Source: DAIDKA01 sp963726995 (GTDB lineage Bacteria; Pseudomonadota; Gammaproteobacteria; Steroidobacterales; Steroidobacteraceae). Taken from it: a stretch of DNA of 64,000 nt. The notes below the pieces were generated by a model. It had not been told where the DNA came from and did not search any database. It was given only the letters and a program-made list of their open reading frames with translations. The stretch lies in NCBI GenBank assembly GCA_963726995.1, contig CAVSEP010000006.1, positions 1,054,001-1,118,000 on the forward strand. The letters are read 5' to 3'. A program made the position numbers and the translations under genes. Below are positions 34,588 to 46,164 of the stretch, piece by piece. Each line of letters begins with the position of its first letter. The stretch's first letter is position 1.

Positions 34588-35640
34588 TCAGGCGCGGGCG
34601 ACGTCCACCAGGATCTTGGTGCCTTCCTGGCGGTGCAGGCGCTCGAATCCCTGATCGATGAGACGCGCGAAGGGAATGGTCTCGACCCAGCCCTCCTGGG
34701 GATAGGCGCCCGCCGCCATTTCGGCGATCACCGCCGGAAACGCATTGCACGACAGGGCGACACCGGTGACCCGGGCTTCGGACATCAGGATATCCATGGC
34801 GCCCAGGGTGAGCGGACGGGTATGGATGGCGACCACCACGACGTTGCCGTCCACCCGCGTGCCGCGAAAGGCGGCATCGAAGGCCGCCGGCACTCCCGCG
34901 GCATCCACCGAGGCATGCGCGCCGCGGCCGCCGGTCAGATCCCGGACCGCCGCGACCACGTCGGTCTCGCGCGGATCCAGTACATCCCTGACCCCCAGGC
35001 CGCGCAGCACGGCGCGGCGGGTGGGTGATGGATCCGAGACGATCACGTTCACGCCGCGGCGTCGCAAGGTGAAGTAGACGCCGATGCCGATGGGCCCGCC
35101 GCCGTGGATGACCGCGGTCTGTCCGGCCTCGAGCCGGCAGCGCTCGGCGGTGCGCCAGGCAATGGCCATGGGCTCCACCAGCGCGCCCTGCATGCCGGTC
35201 ATGCCGCGCGGCAGCTTGTGTGCCATCGAACGCTTCACAACGGAGTACTGCGCCAGTCCGCCGCTGTCGCGGTTGTAGCCGTGGAAGGCCAGCAGGCCGC
35301 AGTGGTTGTATTGACCGCTCTCGCAGTACAGGCAATGGCCGCAGGTCTGCACCGGCTCCACCGCCACGCGGTCGCCGACGGCGAGATCCTCGACGCCGGC
35401 GCCCACTTCGACCACATCGCCTGCCAGTTCGTGGCCCATGATCACCGGATTGACCTGGCCGGTCAGCGGATGCGGTTCGTGGCTGCGGGTGGTGATCGGC
35501 CCGTCGTAGTATTCGTGCAGGTCGCTGCCGCAGATGCCGTTGTAGAGCACGCGCAGCTTGACCTCACCGGGCTTGGGTGAGGGCTCTGGAACCTCTTCCA
35601 GGCGCAGATCCTGGTTTCCGTAATAAACAGCCGCGCGCAT
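34588..35640 (-). CDS. Zinc-dependent alcohol dehydrogenase, 2,3-butanediol dehydrogenase-like
   Basis: 350 residues. Catalytic-zinc region CGSDLHE and GHELAGDVVEVG; structural-zinc cysteines in CGHCLYCESGQYNHC; nucleotide motif GGGPIG. The overall order and the phrase YYDGPI...HPLTG..NPVIMGHE match the 2,3-butanediol/sorbitol branch of medium-chain dehydrogenases. It starts 15 bases after glgP and ends 30 bases before the oxygenase gene, so the genes are probably on one transcript. The substrate may be an alcohol or aldehyde from the oxygenase reaction (inference). Confidence 0.9.
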   Translation of the reverse strand: MRAAVYYGNQDLRLEEVPEPSPKPGEVKLRVLYNGICGSDLHEYYDGPITTRSHEPHPLTGQVNPVIMGHELAGDVVEVGAGVEDLAVGDRVAVEPVQTCGHCLYCESGQYNHCGLLAFHGYNRDSGGLAQYSVVKRSMAHKLPRGMTGMQGALVEPMAIAWRTAERCRLEAGQTAVIHGGGPIGIGVYFTLRRRGVNVIVSDPSPTRRAVLRGLGVRDVLDPRETDVVAAVRDLTGGRGAHASVDAAGVPAAFDAAFRGTRVDGNVVVVAIHTRPLTLGAMDILMSEARVTGVALSCNAFPAVIAEMAAGAYPQEGWVETIPFARLIDQGFERLHRQEGTKILVDVARA

Positions 35641-35655
35641 AGCGGCGCTATGCTA

Positions 35656-38205
<2,550 letters not shown>

Positions 38206-38219
38206 CGTCTTGGGACGCC

Positions 38220-38252
38220 TTAATCGATTATCCGGTTACCGATAATATGCAA
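38220..38252. promoter_or_regulatory. Overlapping divergent promoters and palindromes, glgP / MATE
   Basis: An AT-rich island in GC-rich DNA. Plus strand: TTAATC (38220-38225), 17 bases, TAATAT (38243-38248), for the MATE gene. Minus strand: TTGCAT (38252-38247), 16 bases, TAATCG (38230-38225), for glgP. Within it lie a perfect 10-base palindrome TAATCGATTA (38221-38230) and the 6-base arms ATTATC / GATAAT (38227-38232 and 38241-38246). A regulator bound here could control both genes. Confidence 0.45.
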
Positions 38253-38289
38253 GTTTTGAACCGCACCTGAGCATACTTGCCGGCTTGCC

Positions 38290-39723
38290 ATGAATACCCC
38301 GACTGCATCACAGCTGCCGCAGGGCGGACTGCCCGCGCGGCGCGTGGACGCGGCAGGCCGCGCCCACGTGGACCTGCGGGCGGTGCTGGCGCTGGCGCTG
38401 CCGCTGGTGGCCAACAGCGCCGTGCAGACGCTCCTGAACCTCACTGACCTGTGGTTCATCGGCCATATCTCCACCACCGCCCTGGCGGCGGTCGGGGCGG
38501 TGAACTGGCTGGTCCTGGCCGTGGTGCTGCTGCTCGGGGGCACCGGTATGGCGGTGCAGACCTGTGTCGCCCAGTGCTTCGGCGCCGGTCGCCGGCACCG
38601 CGCCGCGCAGGCCGCCTGGACGGGTCTGTGGGGGATATTGTGCGTTGCACCCCTGTTCCTGGCCGTCGCGTTTTCCAGCCATTACATCCTGGCGCCCTTC
38701 GGCATCGCCCCTGACATCGAGAGTACCGCGGCGCACTTCTGGCTGCCGCGGGTGGCCGGGGCCCCCCTGGGCGTGGCGGTGTGGGGATTGCTGGGCTTCT
38801 TCAACGGCATCAGCCACCCGCGCACCACGGTGCTGATCACCGTCATCGTCACGCTCGCGAATGTGGTCCTGAACCGCCTGTTCATCTTCGAGCTGGGGAT
38901 GGGAGTGGCCGGCTCCGCCTGGGCGTCGACCTGCGCGCAGGCCATCGGCCTGGGCAGCACGCTGTGCATCTTCCTCTCGGCCCGTTACCGGCGCGAGTAC
39001 CGCACCCACCTGATGTGGCGCCCGCGCTGGGCGGTGCTGAAGACCCAGCTGCGGATCGGCCTGCCGATGGGGCTGACCGGCGCCTCGGACCTGATCGGCA
39101 TCTCCCTGTTCCAACTGATGCAGGTGCGCTTGGGCGCCATCGACGGTGCGGCAACCCAGCTGGTGATGGCCTTCACCGCCATTTCCTACATGCCCGGCGT
39201 CGGCGTGGCGCAGGCGGGCACCACGCTGGTGGGGCAGTCCATCGGCGCCGGCGACCGGGACTGGGCGATGCGGGTGGGTTCCCGGGTCATCCTCATGGCG
39301 GCCGTCCTCATGGGCGGAATCGGGGTGCTGCTGGCGCTCACCGGTCCTTGGGTATTGCCGCTGCTGCTGAGCGCGCGCGACCCGGCCAGAGCGGCCGTGG
39401 TGGTGCAGGCCGCGCTGTTCCTGTGGTTCGCGGCGGCCTATCAGGTCTTCGATGGGCTGAATATCGCCAGCGGCTTCTGTCTGCGCGGTGCCGGGGATAC
39501 GCTGGTGCCGGCGGCGCTGGTGCTGCTGCTGTCGTGGTTCCTGTTCGTGCCGCTGGCGCACAGCCTGACCTTCGCCCAGGGAGGCGGCTTCCTGCATTTC
39601 CTGCCGCAGTTCGGCTACGGCGCCCGCGGCGGCTGGGCCGCGGTCGTGATCTACACGCTGCTGCTGGGTTCGGCGCTGTATGGCCGCTGGCGCGCGGGCG
39701 TGTGGAAGCGGATCAAGCTCTAG
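38290..39723 (+). CDS. MATE family efflux transporter
   Basis: 477 residues with twelve predicted helices. Family features: LALPLVANSAVQTLLNLTDLWFIGHIS in helix 1 and the following loop, GFFNGISHPRTTVLITVIVTLANVVLN in the middle, and the second-half repeat LRIGLPMGLTGASDLIG. MATE proteins export cationic compounds with Na+ or H+. It is divergent from glgP and converges with the LytTR gene, with only 2 bases between the stops. Confidence 0.93.
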   Translation: MNTPTASQLPQGGLPARRVDAAGRAHVDLRAVLALALPLVANSAVQTLLNLTDLWFIGHISTTALAAVGAVNWLVLAVVLLLGGTGMAVQTCVAQCFGAGRRHRAAQAAWTGLWGILCVAPLFLAVAFSSHYILAPFGIAPDIESTAAHFWLPRVAGAPLGVAVWGLLGFFNGISHPRTTVLITVIVTLANVVLNRLFIFELGMGVAGSAWASTCAQAIGLGSTLCIFLSARYRREYRTHLMWRPRWAVLKTQLRIGLPMGLTGASDLIGISLFQLMQVRLGAIDGAATQLVMAFTAISYMPGVGVAQAGTTLVGQSIGAGDRDWAMRVGSRVILMAAVLMGGIGVLLALTGPWVLPLLLSARDPARAAVVVQAALFLWFAAAYQVFDGLNIASGFCLRGAGDTLVPAALVLLLSWFLFVPLAHSLTFAQGGGFLHFLPQFGYGARGGWAAVVIYTLLLGSALYGRWRAGVWKRIKL

Positions 39724-39725
39724 GG

Positions 39726-40568
39726 CTAGCGGGCCTTGGCCAGCCCCATCCATTTTTCCAGGGGCTCGACCCGATTGCGGCTCACCGACAGACGCGCCCC
39801 GCAGCGCAGCTGCACGGCGTAGTCGCCGCCCGCCTCGCGCAGCAGGGTCTCGATCTGGTCGAGCTTCACGATCACCGAACGATGGATGCGGAAGAAATGC
39901 GCCGGATCCAGGCGCTCCTCCAGCGTCTGCATGCGCTCGCGGATGATGTAGGTGCGATCCCCGACGTGGATTTCGGCATACGGACCGCTGGCCGCGATGT
40001 ACTCGATGGTCGCGACCGGCACGACCCGCACCTGGCCGCGCATTTCCACCGCGATGCGTTCCAGATACCCGGTGGCCACCGAGTCCGACAGCGAGGCGGG
40101 CACTGCGGCCGGCGCGCCGGGGCCGGGGCCGGGCAGTGATGCGCTGGAATTGAGCACCGTGCGCAGCTGTTCGGACAGCTTGCCGAGTTCCGTGAGGCCG
40201 ATCATCTTGCGGGCGCGCCGGAAGGCCTGCTCGAAGCGCTCGTCGTCGAAGGGCTTCACCAGGTAGTCGACCGCGGCAACGTCGAAGGCATCCAGTGCGT
40301 AGCGATCGTAGGCCGTCACGAAGATGGTGGGCGGCATGTTCTCCGGTCCCACATCGCGCACCACCTCGAGCCCGGTCCGCCGGGGCATCTGCACATCCAG
40401 GAACACCAGGCCCGGCTTCAGCGTGCGGATGGCCTCGATCGCCGCATCGCCGTTGTCCGCGAAGCCCACGATTTCCACCCCTTCCTCGTGACGCAGCAAA
40501 TCCTCCAGGCGCTGACGCCCGAGGGCTTCGTCATCGACGATGAGTACGCGCAGGTTTGGACCCGACAT
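39726..40568 (-). CDS. LytTR-type response regulator
   Basis: 280 residues. The receiver domain (1-120) has the acidic pocket DDE at 12-14 and D58 in VFLDVQMP. After a Pro/Gly/Ala linker comes a LytTR DNA-binding domain (about 172-275: IEYIAASGPYAEIHVGDRTYIIRERMQTLEERL...FFRIHRSVIV). It lies 9 bases after the LytS-type kinase gene, its likely partner. Confidence 0.94.
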   Translation of the reverse strand: MSGPNLRVLIVDDEALGRQRLEDLLRHEEGVEIVGFADNGDAAIEAIRTLKPGLVFLDVQMPRRTGLEVVRDVGPENMPPTIFVTAYDRYALDAFDVAAVDYLVKPFDDERFEQAFRRARKMIGLTELGKLSEQLRTVLNSSASLPGPGPGAPAAVPASLSDSVATGYLERIAVEMRGQVRVVPVATIEYIAASGPYAEIHVGDRTYIIRERMQTLEERLDPAHFFRIHRSVIVKLDQIETLLREAGGDYAVQLRCGARLSVSRNRVEPLEKWMGLAKAR

Positions 40569-40577
40569 CGAAGCTCT

Positions 40578-41888
40578 TCAGGCGGTCGCGGCCACTGCCG
40601 AGGTGCGCAGGTCATTCTGCGTGTGATAGGGCAGCGAGACTTCGGCCACCAGGCCGCCGCTGGCGGCGTGCATGAGGGTGAGGCTCTGGTCAGGGCCGTA
40701 CAGTGCGGCGAGTCGCGCCCGGGTGTTGCGCAGGCCTAGGCTGTTGGGCGAGGGCGGATTCTCGAGGCTCACTTCCGGACCGTTGTCGCGCACGCTGATG
40801 ATCACCCGCTCGCCCTCGCGCTTCGCGGTGACCTCGATGCGCCCGCCGCTGCTCAACTTGCTGATGCCATGCTTGATGGCGTTCTCGACCAGCGGCTGCA
40901 GGATCAGATTCGGCACCAGCGCGTCGCGCACATCGTCGTCCGCGTGCATGTCCACATGCAGGTGGCCCTGGAAGCGGATCTGGATCACGTCCAGATAGCG
41001 CTCGGTGAAGGTGAACTCCCGCTGCAGCGGCACCTCCGGCTCGTCGGCCTCGTCCAGGGAGGTGCGCAGCAGTTCGCTCAGGCGCGCGATCATGCGCCGC
41101 ACGCCGCGCGGATCACGTTCCACCAGCGCGGAAACCGCATGCAGGGTGTTGAACAGGAAGTGGGGATTCAGCTGCATGCGCAGCGCCGACAGCCGGGCAT
41201 CGGCCAGCTGGGCCTGCAGCTGCGCTGCCTGGGCCTGCAGGCGCACGGCCTCCTCGCGGCGCACCTGGTAGCGCCAGAAGTAGTTGCGCGCGAAGCCCGC
41301 GGCTAGCACCGCCACGAAGACGATGAATTCGTTCATGAACCACAGTCGCCGCAGGCGCGCCATGGCCGCCATTTCCGCCGACACCGGCGTTGGGGAATAG
41401 AACAGGTGCTGGCGCACGAAGCTGGTGGCCAGGTCGATGAAGATCGCCAGCACCAGGCCGATCACCACGAACATGACCCGCGTGGGCCAGTTGGTGCGAT
41501 CGATGGCGAAGCGGCTGGCGAACCAGATGATGACGGGGGTCACCGCGCACCACATCAGGGAGTTGGCGAAGTACACCATCTCCGAGGCGAAGGGCACCCG
41601 GGGCTGCCAGGGGCCGGTGCGCGGCTCGATCAGGTTGTTGGCCGAGGTGAGGATGGCGATCAGCAGCCAGAACCCCAGGATCAGCAGCAGCTCGGTGCGG
41701 CTCAGGGACTGGTAGTCCGTCCCGTCGGCCCGTCCCGTGGCCTGCACGTCCGTCTCGGCCTCCGGCGTGGGGCGGGGCAGGGCGACCGGGGCGGCGGCGG
41801 TGAGGCTGGTGGAGTTCACCCGCCCAAGGATAGGCCGTTGCGGGAGCCGGGAAAAGCCAGGCGTCTTGAGCCGCACGGGCCGGCGCAT
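40578..41888 (-). CDS. LytS-type sensor histidine kinase
   Basis: 436 residues. The N-terminal half has about four membrane helices (near 67-82, 104-124, 137-154 and 185-200). A coiled coil (QLQAQLADARLSALRMQL) leads into the His_kinase motif QLNPHFLFNTLHAVSALV with H243, and an ATPase domain (VENAIKHGISK, DNGPE, GLGLRNTRARL-like). The first 23 codons are rich in Arg and Pro. A GTG at 41819 is an alternative start giving 413 residues. The lipoprotein gene upstream ends 30 bases before it. Confidence 0.92.
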   Translation of the reverse strand: MRRPVRLKTPGFSRLPQRPILGRVNSTSLTAAAPVALPRPTPEAETDVQATGRADGTDYQSLSRTELLLILGFWLLIAILTSANNLIEPRTGPWQPRVPFASEMVYFANSLMWCAVTPVIIWFASRFAIDRTNWPTRVMFVVIGLVLAIFIDLATSFVRQHLFYSPTPVSAEMAAMARLRRLWFMNEFIVFVAVLAAGFARNYFWRYQVRREEAVRLQAQAAQLQAQLADARLSALRMQLNPHFLFNTLHAVSALVERDPRGVRRMIARLSELLRTSLDEADEPEVPLQREFTFTERYLDVIQIRFQGHLHVDMHADDDVRDALVPNLILQPLVENAIKHGISKLSSGGRIEVTAKREGERVIISVRDNGPEVSLENPPSPNSLGLRNTRARLAALYGPDQSLTLMHAASGGLVAEVSLPYHTQNDLRTSAVAATA

Positions 41889-41918
41889 GAATGGCCCGCA
41901 AAGCGGGACCAGTGGCGG

Positions 41919-42668
41919 TTAGTTGGTCGGGGGCATGCTCAGCTGCAGGGTCTGCCGGAAGAAGGCCGGATCCCGGGTGCTGCGCTCATAGGTCCGGGTC
42001 ACTTTCATGGCCTTGTTGCGGCCCTCGCTGGAGACCTCGATCTTGACCAGCAGCTGCCGGCCGTCGCCGGACAGGGTGTAGGTCTCCTGCACCCTGGGGC
42101 CGATCTGGGGGTTCTGGTAGACCACGAACTTGCGCCCCGACCAGCCGGAAACCTGGTCGGCCACGCCGCTGGTCACGGACACCACGCTCTTTTCACCGGG
42201 CGTGAAACTGCGCGACGTGGCTGCATTGTCGATGCTCACCGCCGAATCGGACTGCTGGATCTTCAGCCATTGGCCGCCGGCCAGGACATTGGTCTGGAAA
42301 TCGATGGGAGGGCGGTAGGCGTAGTACTCGTTGTCGGAGTCGTAGCCGCGAAACATGGCCCCCCGGCCGCCATTGGAGATATCGATGGGCGGCAGATCCG
42401 TCGTCGGGTCGTTGATGACTTCGGGCGCCGGTTGGCCATCGGCGGGTCCCTTGCCCGCGCCCGGACCGCGGCGTGGCTTGGGCTGCAGCGAAGCCAGGAC
42501 CATGTCCGCGTCGGAGCTTAAGGCCGGGTTCAGTTCCCAGACTCCGGCGATGCTGTAGTTGGCGGGCGCCGACTCATGGACGCTGGGGGTCATCGTGCAA
42601 CCGACCAGGCTGGCCAGGGTCAAACAACCATAGAAGGTGGCGAGACGGGGCCGGAAGGTATGCATCAT
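41919..42668 (-). CDS. Putative lipoprotein of unknown function
   Basis: 249 residues. The signal peptide ends in a lipobox ASLVGC, with the lipid cysteine near residue 24. The mature part has the opening SIAGVWELNPALSSDAD, a proline/glycine linker, and strands such as QWLKIQQSDSAVSID, SFTPGEKSVVSVTSG and KFVVYQNPQIGPRVQETYTLSGDG, then VTRTYERS near the end. This pattern resembles small calycin-like secreted proteins, but I do not recognise a named family. It may share a transcript with the LytS/LytTR pair. Confidence 0.75.
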   Translation of the reverse strand: MMHTFRPRLATFYGCLTLASLVGCTMTPSVHESAPANYSIAGVWELNPALSSDADMVLASLQPKPRRGPGAGKGPADGQPAPEVINDPTTDLPPIDISNGGRGAMFRGYDSDNEYYAYRPPIDFQTNVLAGGQWLKIQQSDSAVSIDNAATSRSFTPGEKSVVSVTSGVADQVSGWSGRKFVVYQNPQIGPRVQETYTLSGDGRQLLVKIEVSSEGRNKAMKVTRTYERSTRDPAFFRQTLQLSMPPTN

Positions 42669-43035
42669 CGAAGTGTCAGAGTGCCAATCGAGGCAAAAGT
42701 TTCAATGGCTTGGCGGCAGATGCCTTTCTTTGCAGGTGATTCTAGCGCAATCGGGCCGCGCGACTGTTGCACTTTGGTGCGCGGCGCAGCCCGCGCGCAC
42801 GATCGCGATGCAAAAGATTCCCTGTCAGGAGCCTGTCAGGGCCAAGGCCGCTGTCTGGCTCAAGGATGGGAGCGGGCCCGAATGCTGCATAGATGAATAC
42901 GGGTACATGACCTGCACAGACCATGAGGCCGGTCACGCTACTTAACACGCGGCGGACTTACCTTAAGACGAGGTCGCGGCCATAGAGGCCGCAGTCGAGA
43001 TGCTCAATTTGCGCTCAGCGCCGGAGGGATGGCTG
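42669..43035. other. Divergent intergenic region, lipoprotein / prkA
   Basis: 367 bases without a confident gene. It holds a 9-base direct repeat, CCTGTCAGG, at 42821-42829 and 42832-42840, exactly 11 bases apart and therefore on one face of the helix. This is a possible activator or repressor site for prkA. A 45-codon ORF (42808-42945) is present but has no ribosome site and only moderate third-position GC. No clear promoter boxes. Confidence 0.4.
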
Positions 43036-44982
43036 ATGAGTACGCGAGAGGATCCGATCAAGTCCCAGGGCTTCCTGGAGTCCCTGAGTTCCTTCAGCAA
43101 GCTGCATCGCTCGCAGCGATGGGACGGCAGCTTCGGCGAATACCTGACCGATGTCGTGGCCGCGAATCCCGCCGCGGCCTCGCGCAGCAGCCACCAATAC
43201 ATCTGGGACATGCTGCGCTGGCATGGCCAGGGCCAGGAACCCGGCGGCGACAGCCTCAAGGCGCGCGCCCTGTTCCGCCGCGAACTGTTCGGCATCGATG
43301 AACCGCTGTCACGCGTGGTCGACTACTTCAAGGCCGCGGCCGCGGGTTCCGACGTTGGTCGGCGCCTGCTGCTGCTGCTGGGGCCGCCCTCGGGCGGCAA
43401 GTCCACGCTGGCAATCCTGATGAAGCGCGGACTGGAGGAATACAGCCGCACCGATGCGGGCGCGCTGTATGGCATCAAGGGCTCGCCGCTGCGCGAGAAT
43501 CCGCTGAACCTGGTGCCCGCGAGCCTGCGCGCCGAGTTCCGCGAACGCTATGGCGTGGAAATCCAGGGTGAGCTGTCGCCGTGGGCCCGCGAATACGTGG
43601 AGCGGGAATTCGAGGGCGACTTCGTGCGCGTGCCGGTGGAGCGCATCTTCATCTCGGAAGCCGCGCGCACCGGCATCGGCACTTACGCACCGCATGACCC
43701 CACGACCGCGGACATCGCCGATCTGGTGGGCTCGGTGGATCTGGCCAAGGTCGCGCAGATCGGCGACGAAGGCGATCCGCGCGCCTGGTCCTGGTCGGGC
43801 GCCGTGTATGCCGCCAGCCGCGGCATGCTGGAGATGATCGAGATCCTCAAGGTGAAGCGCGAGTTCCTGTACCTGCTGCTGACCATGACCCAGGAGAAGA
43901 ACGTCAAGGTGTCGCGCTTCCCGCTCATTCACCTGGATGAGACGATTCTGGCGCACACCAATCTCGCCGAGTTCCACAAGTTCCTGCAGGAGAAGGAGAA
44001 CGAGGCGCTGCTGGACCGCATGGTCATCATCAAGGTGCCGTACTCCCTCTCCTACCAGGACGAGGCGCGCATCTACAAGAAGCTGGTGGTCGGCGCCCCG
44101 GCGTTCCGCGACGTTCACCTGGATCCGCACGTGCTGGATCTGGCCTCCGTGTTCGCGATCCTGACGCGCCTGTCAAAGCCCGAGCGGGAAGGCCTGGACC
44201 TGGCGAAGAAGCTGCGGCTGTATTCCGGCGAGGCGGTCGAGGGCGTGCCGGAGTCGGAGGCGGCCCGGATGCGGGCCGAGAACACCGACGAGGGCCTGAC
44301 CGGCGTGAGCCCAAGGTTCGTGATCAACGCGCTGTCCAATGCCATCACCCGCGGCAATACCCACAGTCTCACCAGCATGGAGCTGCTGCTGGCGCTGAAG
44401 GATTCGATCGACTCCGATGCGCGCATGGAAGCCAAGCACAAGAAGGCCTGGATCGATCACCTGGTGACCGCGCGCAAGGAGTTCTATAACCGCTGGGTGA
44501 AGGAGGACGTGCATCGGGCGATGTTCGCCTCCTTCGAGGCCGAGGCGCAGCAGCTGCTGGAGAAGTATCTGGATGAGGTGGAGGCCTCGCTGGATCACCG
44601 GCAGGTCACCGATCCGATCACCGGCGAGACGCGCCCCGCCGATGAGCGCTTCCTGCGCCAGGTCGAGGAGAAGATCAAGGTCTCCGACTCCGGCAAGCTC
44701 TCCTTCCGCCAGGAAGTCGTGCGCAAGGCCATGGTCGCCTTCAAGGCCGGCGAGAAGTTCCAGCTCGCCAGTCACGCGCGCATGCGTGAGGCCATCGAGC
44801 AGTATCTGTTCGAGGAGCGCCGCGACGTGCTGCGGCTGGTGACTTCCACGGCCCGGCCGGACGATGAGGCCCGGCAGAAGATCTCGGTGGTCCAGGAACG
44901 GCTCATCAAGGAGTATGGATACGACGAGCACAGCGCCAAGGAAGCCTTGAGCTACGTCACGACCCTGCTCGCACAGGAGTAA
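43036..44982 (+). CDS. prkA: PrkA-type AAA+ serine protein kinase (YeaG)
   Basis: 648 residues from the ATG at 43036, chosen for the GGAGGG seven bases upstream; the frame opens 12 codons earlier. The P-loop reads GPPSGGKST (116-124). The AAA+ part continues through FPLIHLDETILAHTN and the conserved EALLDRMVIIKVPYSLSYQDEARIYKK. The C-terminal kinase-like domain contains MELLLALKDSID and VKEDVHRAMFASFE. The family is a stress- and starvation-linked regulator (E. coli YeaG, Bacillus PrkA). It heads the prkA-yeaH-spoVR operon. Confidence 0.96.
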   Translation: MSTREDPIKSQGFLESLSSFSKLHRSQRWDGSFGEYLTDVVAANPAAASRSSHQYIWDMLRWHGQGQEPGGDSLKARALFRRELFGIDEPLSRVVDYFKAAAAGSDVGRRLLLLLGPPSGGKSTLAILMKRGLEEYSRTDAGALYGIKGSPLRENPLNLVPASLRAEFRERYGVEIQGELSPWAREYVEREFEGDFVRVPVERIFISEAARTGIGTYAPHDPTTADIADLVGSVDLAKVAQIGDEGDPRAWSWSGAVYAASRGMLEMIEILKVKREFLYLLLTMTQEKNVKVSRFPLIHLDETILAHTNLAEFHKFLQEKENEALLDRMVIIKVPYSLSYQDEARIYKKLVVGAPAFRDVHLDPHVLDLASVFAILTRLSKPEREGLDLAKKLRLYSGEAVEGVPESEAARMRAENTDEGLTGVSPRFVINALSNAITRGNTHSLTSMELLLALKDSIDSDARMEAKHKKAWIDHLVTARKEFYNRWVKEDVHRAMFASFEAEAQQLLEKYLDEVEASLDHRQVTDPITGETRPADERFLRQVEEKIKVSDSGKLSFRQEVVRKAMVAFKAGEKFQLASHARMREAIEQYLFEERRDVLRLVTSTARPDDEARQKISVVQERLIKEYGYDEHSAKEALSYVTTLLAQE

Positions 44983-45006
44983 CGGCCAAGCACAGGACGG
45001 GAGCGC

Positions 45007-46164
45007 ATGACTGCGAACAGCGATGATGCCAGTGCCTTGGGCCTCGCCAGGTGGTACGACCTGTTCTCGCGCGGCGCCCGGGACTGGCTGCGGCACGATG
45101 AGAAGGTGCGCGAGGCGGTCCGCGAGAACCTGCCGAAGATCATCGCCGGCGGGGACGTGATCAACGACTCGGCGCGCACCGTGCGGGTGCCCGTGAGGAT
45201 GCTCGAGCACTATCACTTCCGCCTGCGCAGTTCCGACGAATCCCAGGGCGTCGGTCAGGGAGAGGCGAAGGCCGGCGATGTGCTGGTGGATGCGGCGCCC
45301 GACCAGGGAGCGGACAAAGGCGAGGGCGGCCGGGGCGATGGCGGCATCCAGCTGCTGCTGGAGATCAAGATCGACGACATCGTCGACTGGCTGTGGGAAG
45401 AAATGCAGCTGCCGAACCTCAAGGCCCGGGTGGGCCCTTCCGACGACAGCGACTGGGTGCGTGAGGGCTGGGATCGGCGCGGGGCGCGCTCGCGCCTGGA
45501 TCGGCGCCGCTCGGTCAAGGAGCTGGTGAAGCGCCAGGGCTTGGGGGGTCCTAAGACTTTCACCGACGAGGATCTGCGCTTCCGGCAGCTGGCGCGTCGC
45601 CGCCAGCCGGCCGTGCACGCCGTGGTGTTCTTCATGATGGATGTTTCCGGGAGCATGTCGGAACGCGACCGCAAGCTCGCCAAGGTGTTCTTCTTCTGGG
45701 TGGTGCAGGGATTGCGGCGCGAATACCGTTCGCTGGAAACCGTGTTCGTCGCCCATACCACCGAAGCGTGGGAATTTCCGGAAGGCGAGTTTTTCCAGGT
45801 GACCGGCACCGGCGGTACGGTCGCCTCCACGGGATTGAACAAGGTGCGCGAGATCATCGATGCGCGCTTCAGCCCCGCACGCCACAACATCTACCTGTTC
45901 TACGCCTCCGACGGGGACAACAGCATCGGCGATCACGAGCCGGCGCAGGAGGCGCTCAGCGACATCTCGAGCAAGGCCTGTTTCTCGGGTTATGTCGAGG
46001 TCGCCTCCGGGCTGTCGCGGCAGCTGGCCACCGAGACCGGGCGCCTGTTCGGCGATGCGGCCGCGGACGGCCAGCCGGTGGCGAGCTTCGTCATCGATGA
46101 CTTCGACGCCGTATGGAGCGCCGTGCGGCATTTCTTCAGCGCCGAGATCAAGGCCGGCGGATGA
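45007..46164 (+). CDS. yeaH: YeaH/YhbH family protein (DUF444) with vWA-like fold
   Basis: 385 residues. The metal-binding MIDAS motif is DVSGS (212-216) in VFFMMDVSGSMSERDRK, followed by the vWA strands. A glycine-rich acidic loop near residues 95-112 (GQGEAKAGDV...GEGGRGDGG) is typical of the family. It follows prkA by 24 bases, and the stop overlaps the spoVR start (ATGA). It works with PrkA in an undefined stress function. Confidence 0.95.
   Translation: MTANSDDASALGLARWYDLFSRGARDWLRHDEKVREAVRENLPKIIAGGDVINDSARTVRVPVRMLEHYHFRLRSSDESQGVGQGEAKAGDVLVDAAPDQGADKGEGGRGDGGIQLLLEIKIDDIVDWLWEEMQLPNLKARVGPSDDSDWVREGWDRRGARSRLDRRRSVKELVKRQGLGGPKTFTDEDLRFRQLARRRQPAVHAVVFFMMDVSGSMSERDRKLAKVFFFWVVQGLRREYRSLETVFVAHTTEAWEFPEGEFFQVTGTGGTVASTGLNKVREIIDARFSPARHNIYLFYASDGDNSIGDHEPAQEALSDISSKACFSGYVEVASGLSRQLATETGRLFGDAAADGQPVASFVIDDFDAVWSAVRHFFSAEIKAGG

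Noticed and set aside
33469..35028. 519-residue open frame on the plus strand
   Set aside because: Antisense to the carotenoid-oxygenase family and alcohol dehydrogenase genes, which carry all metal ligands. No support for a second coding strand.
44173..46131. 652-residue open frame on the minus strand
   Set aside because: Antisense to prkA and yeaH, which are both clear family members. The translation has no recognisable motif.
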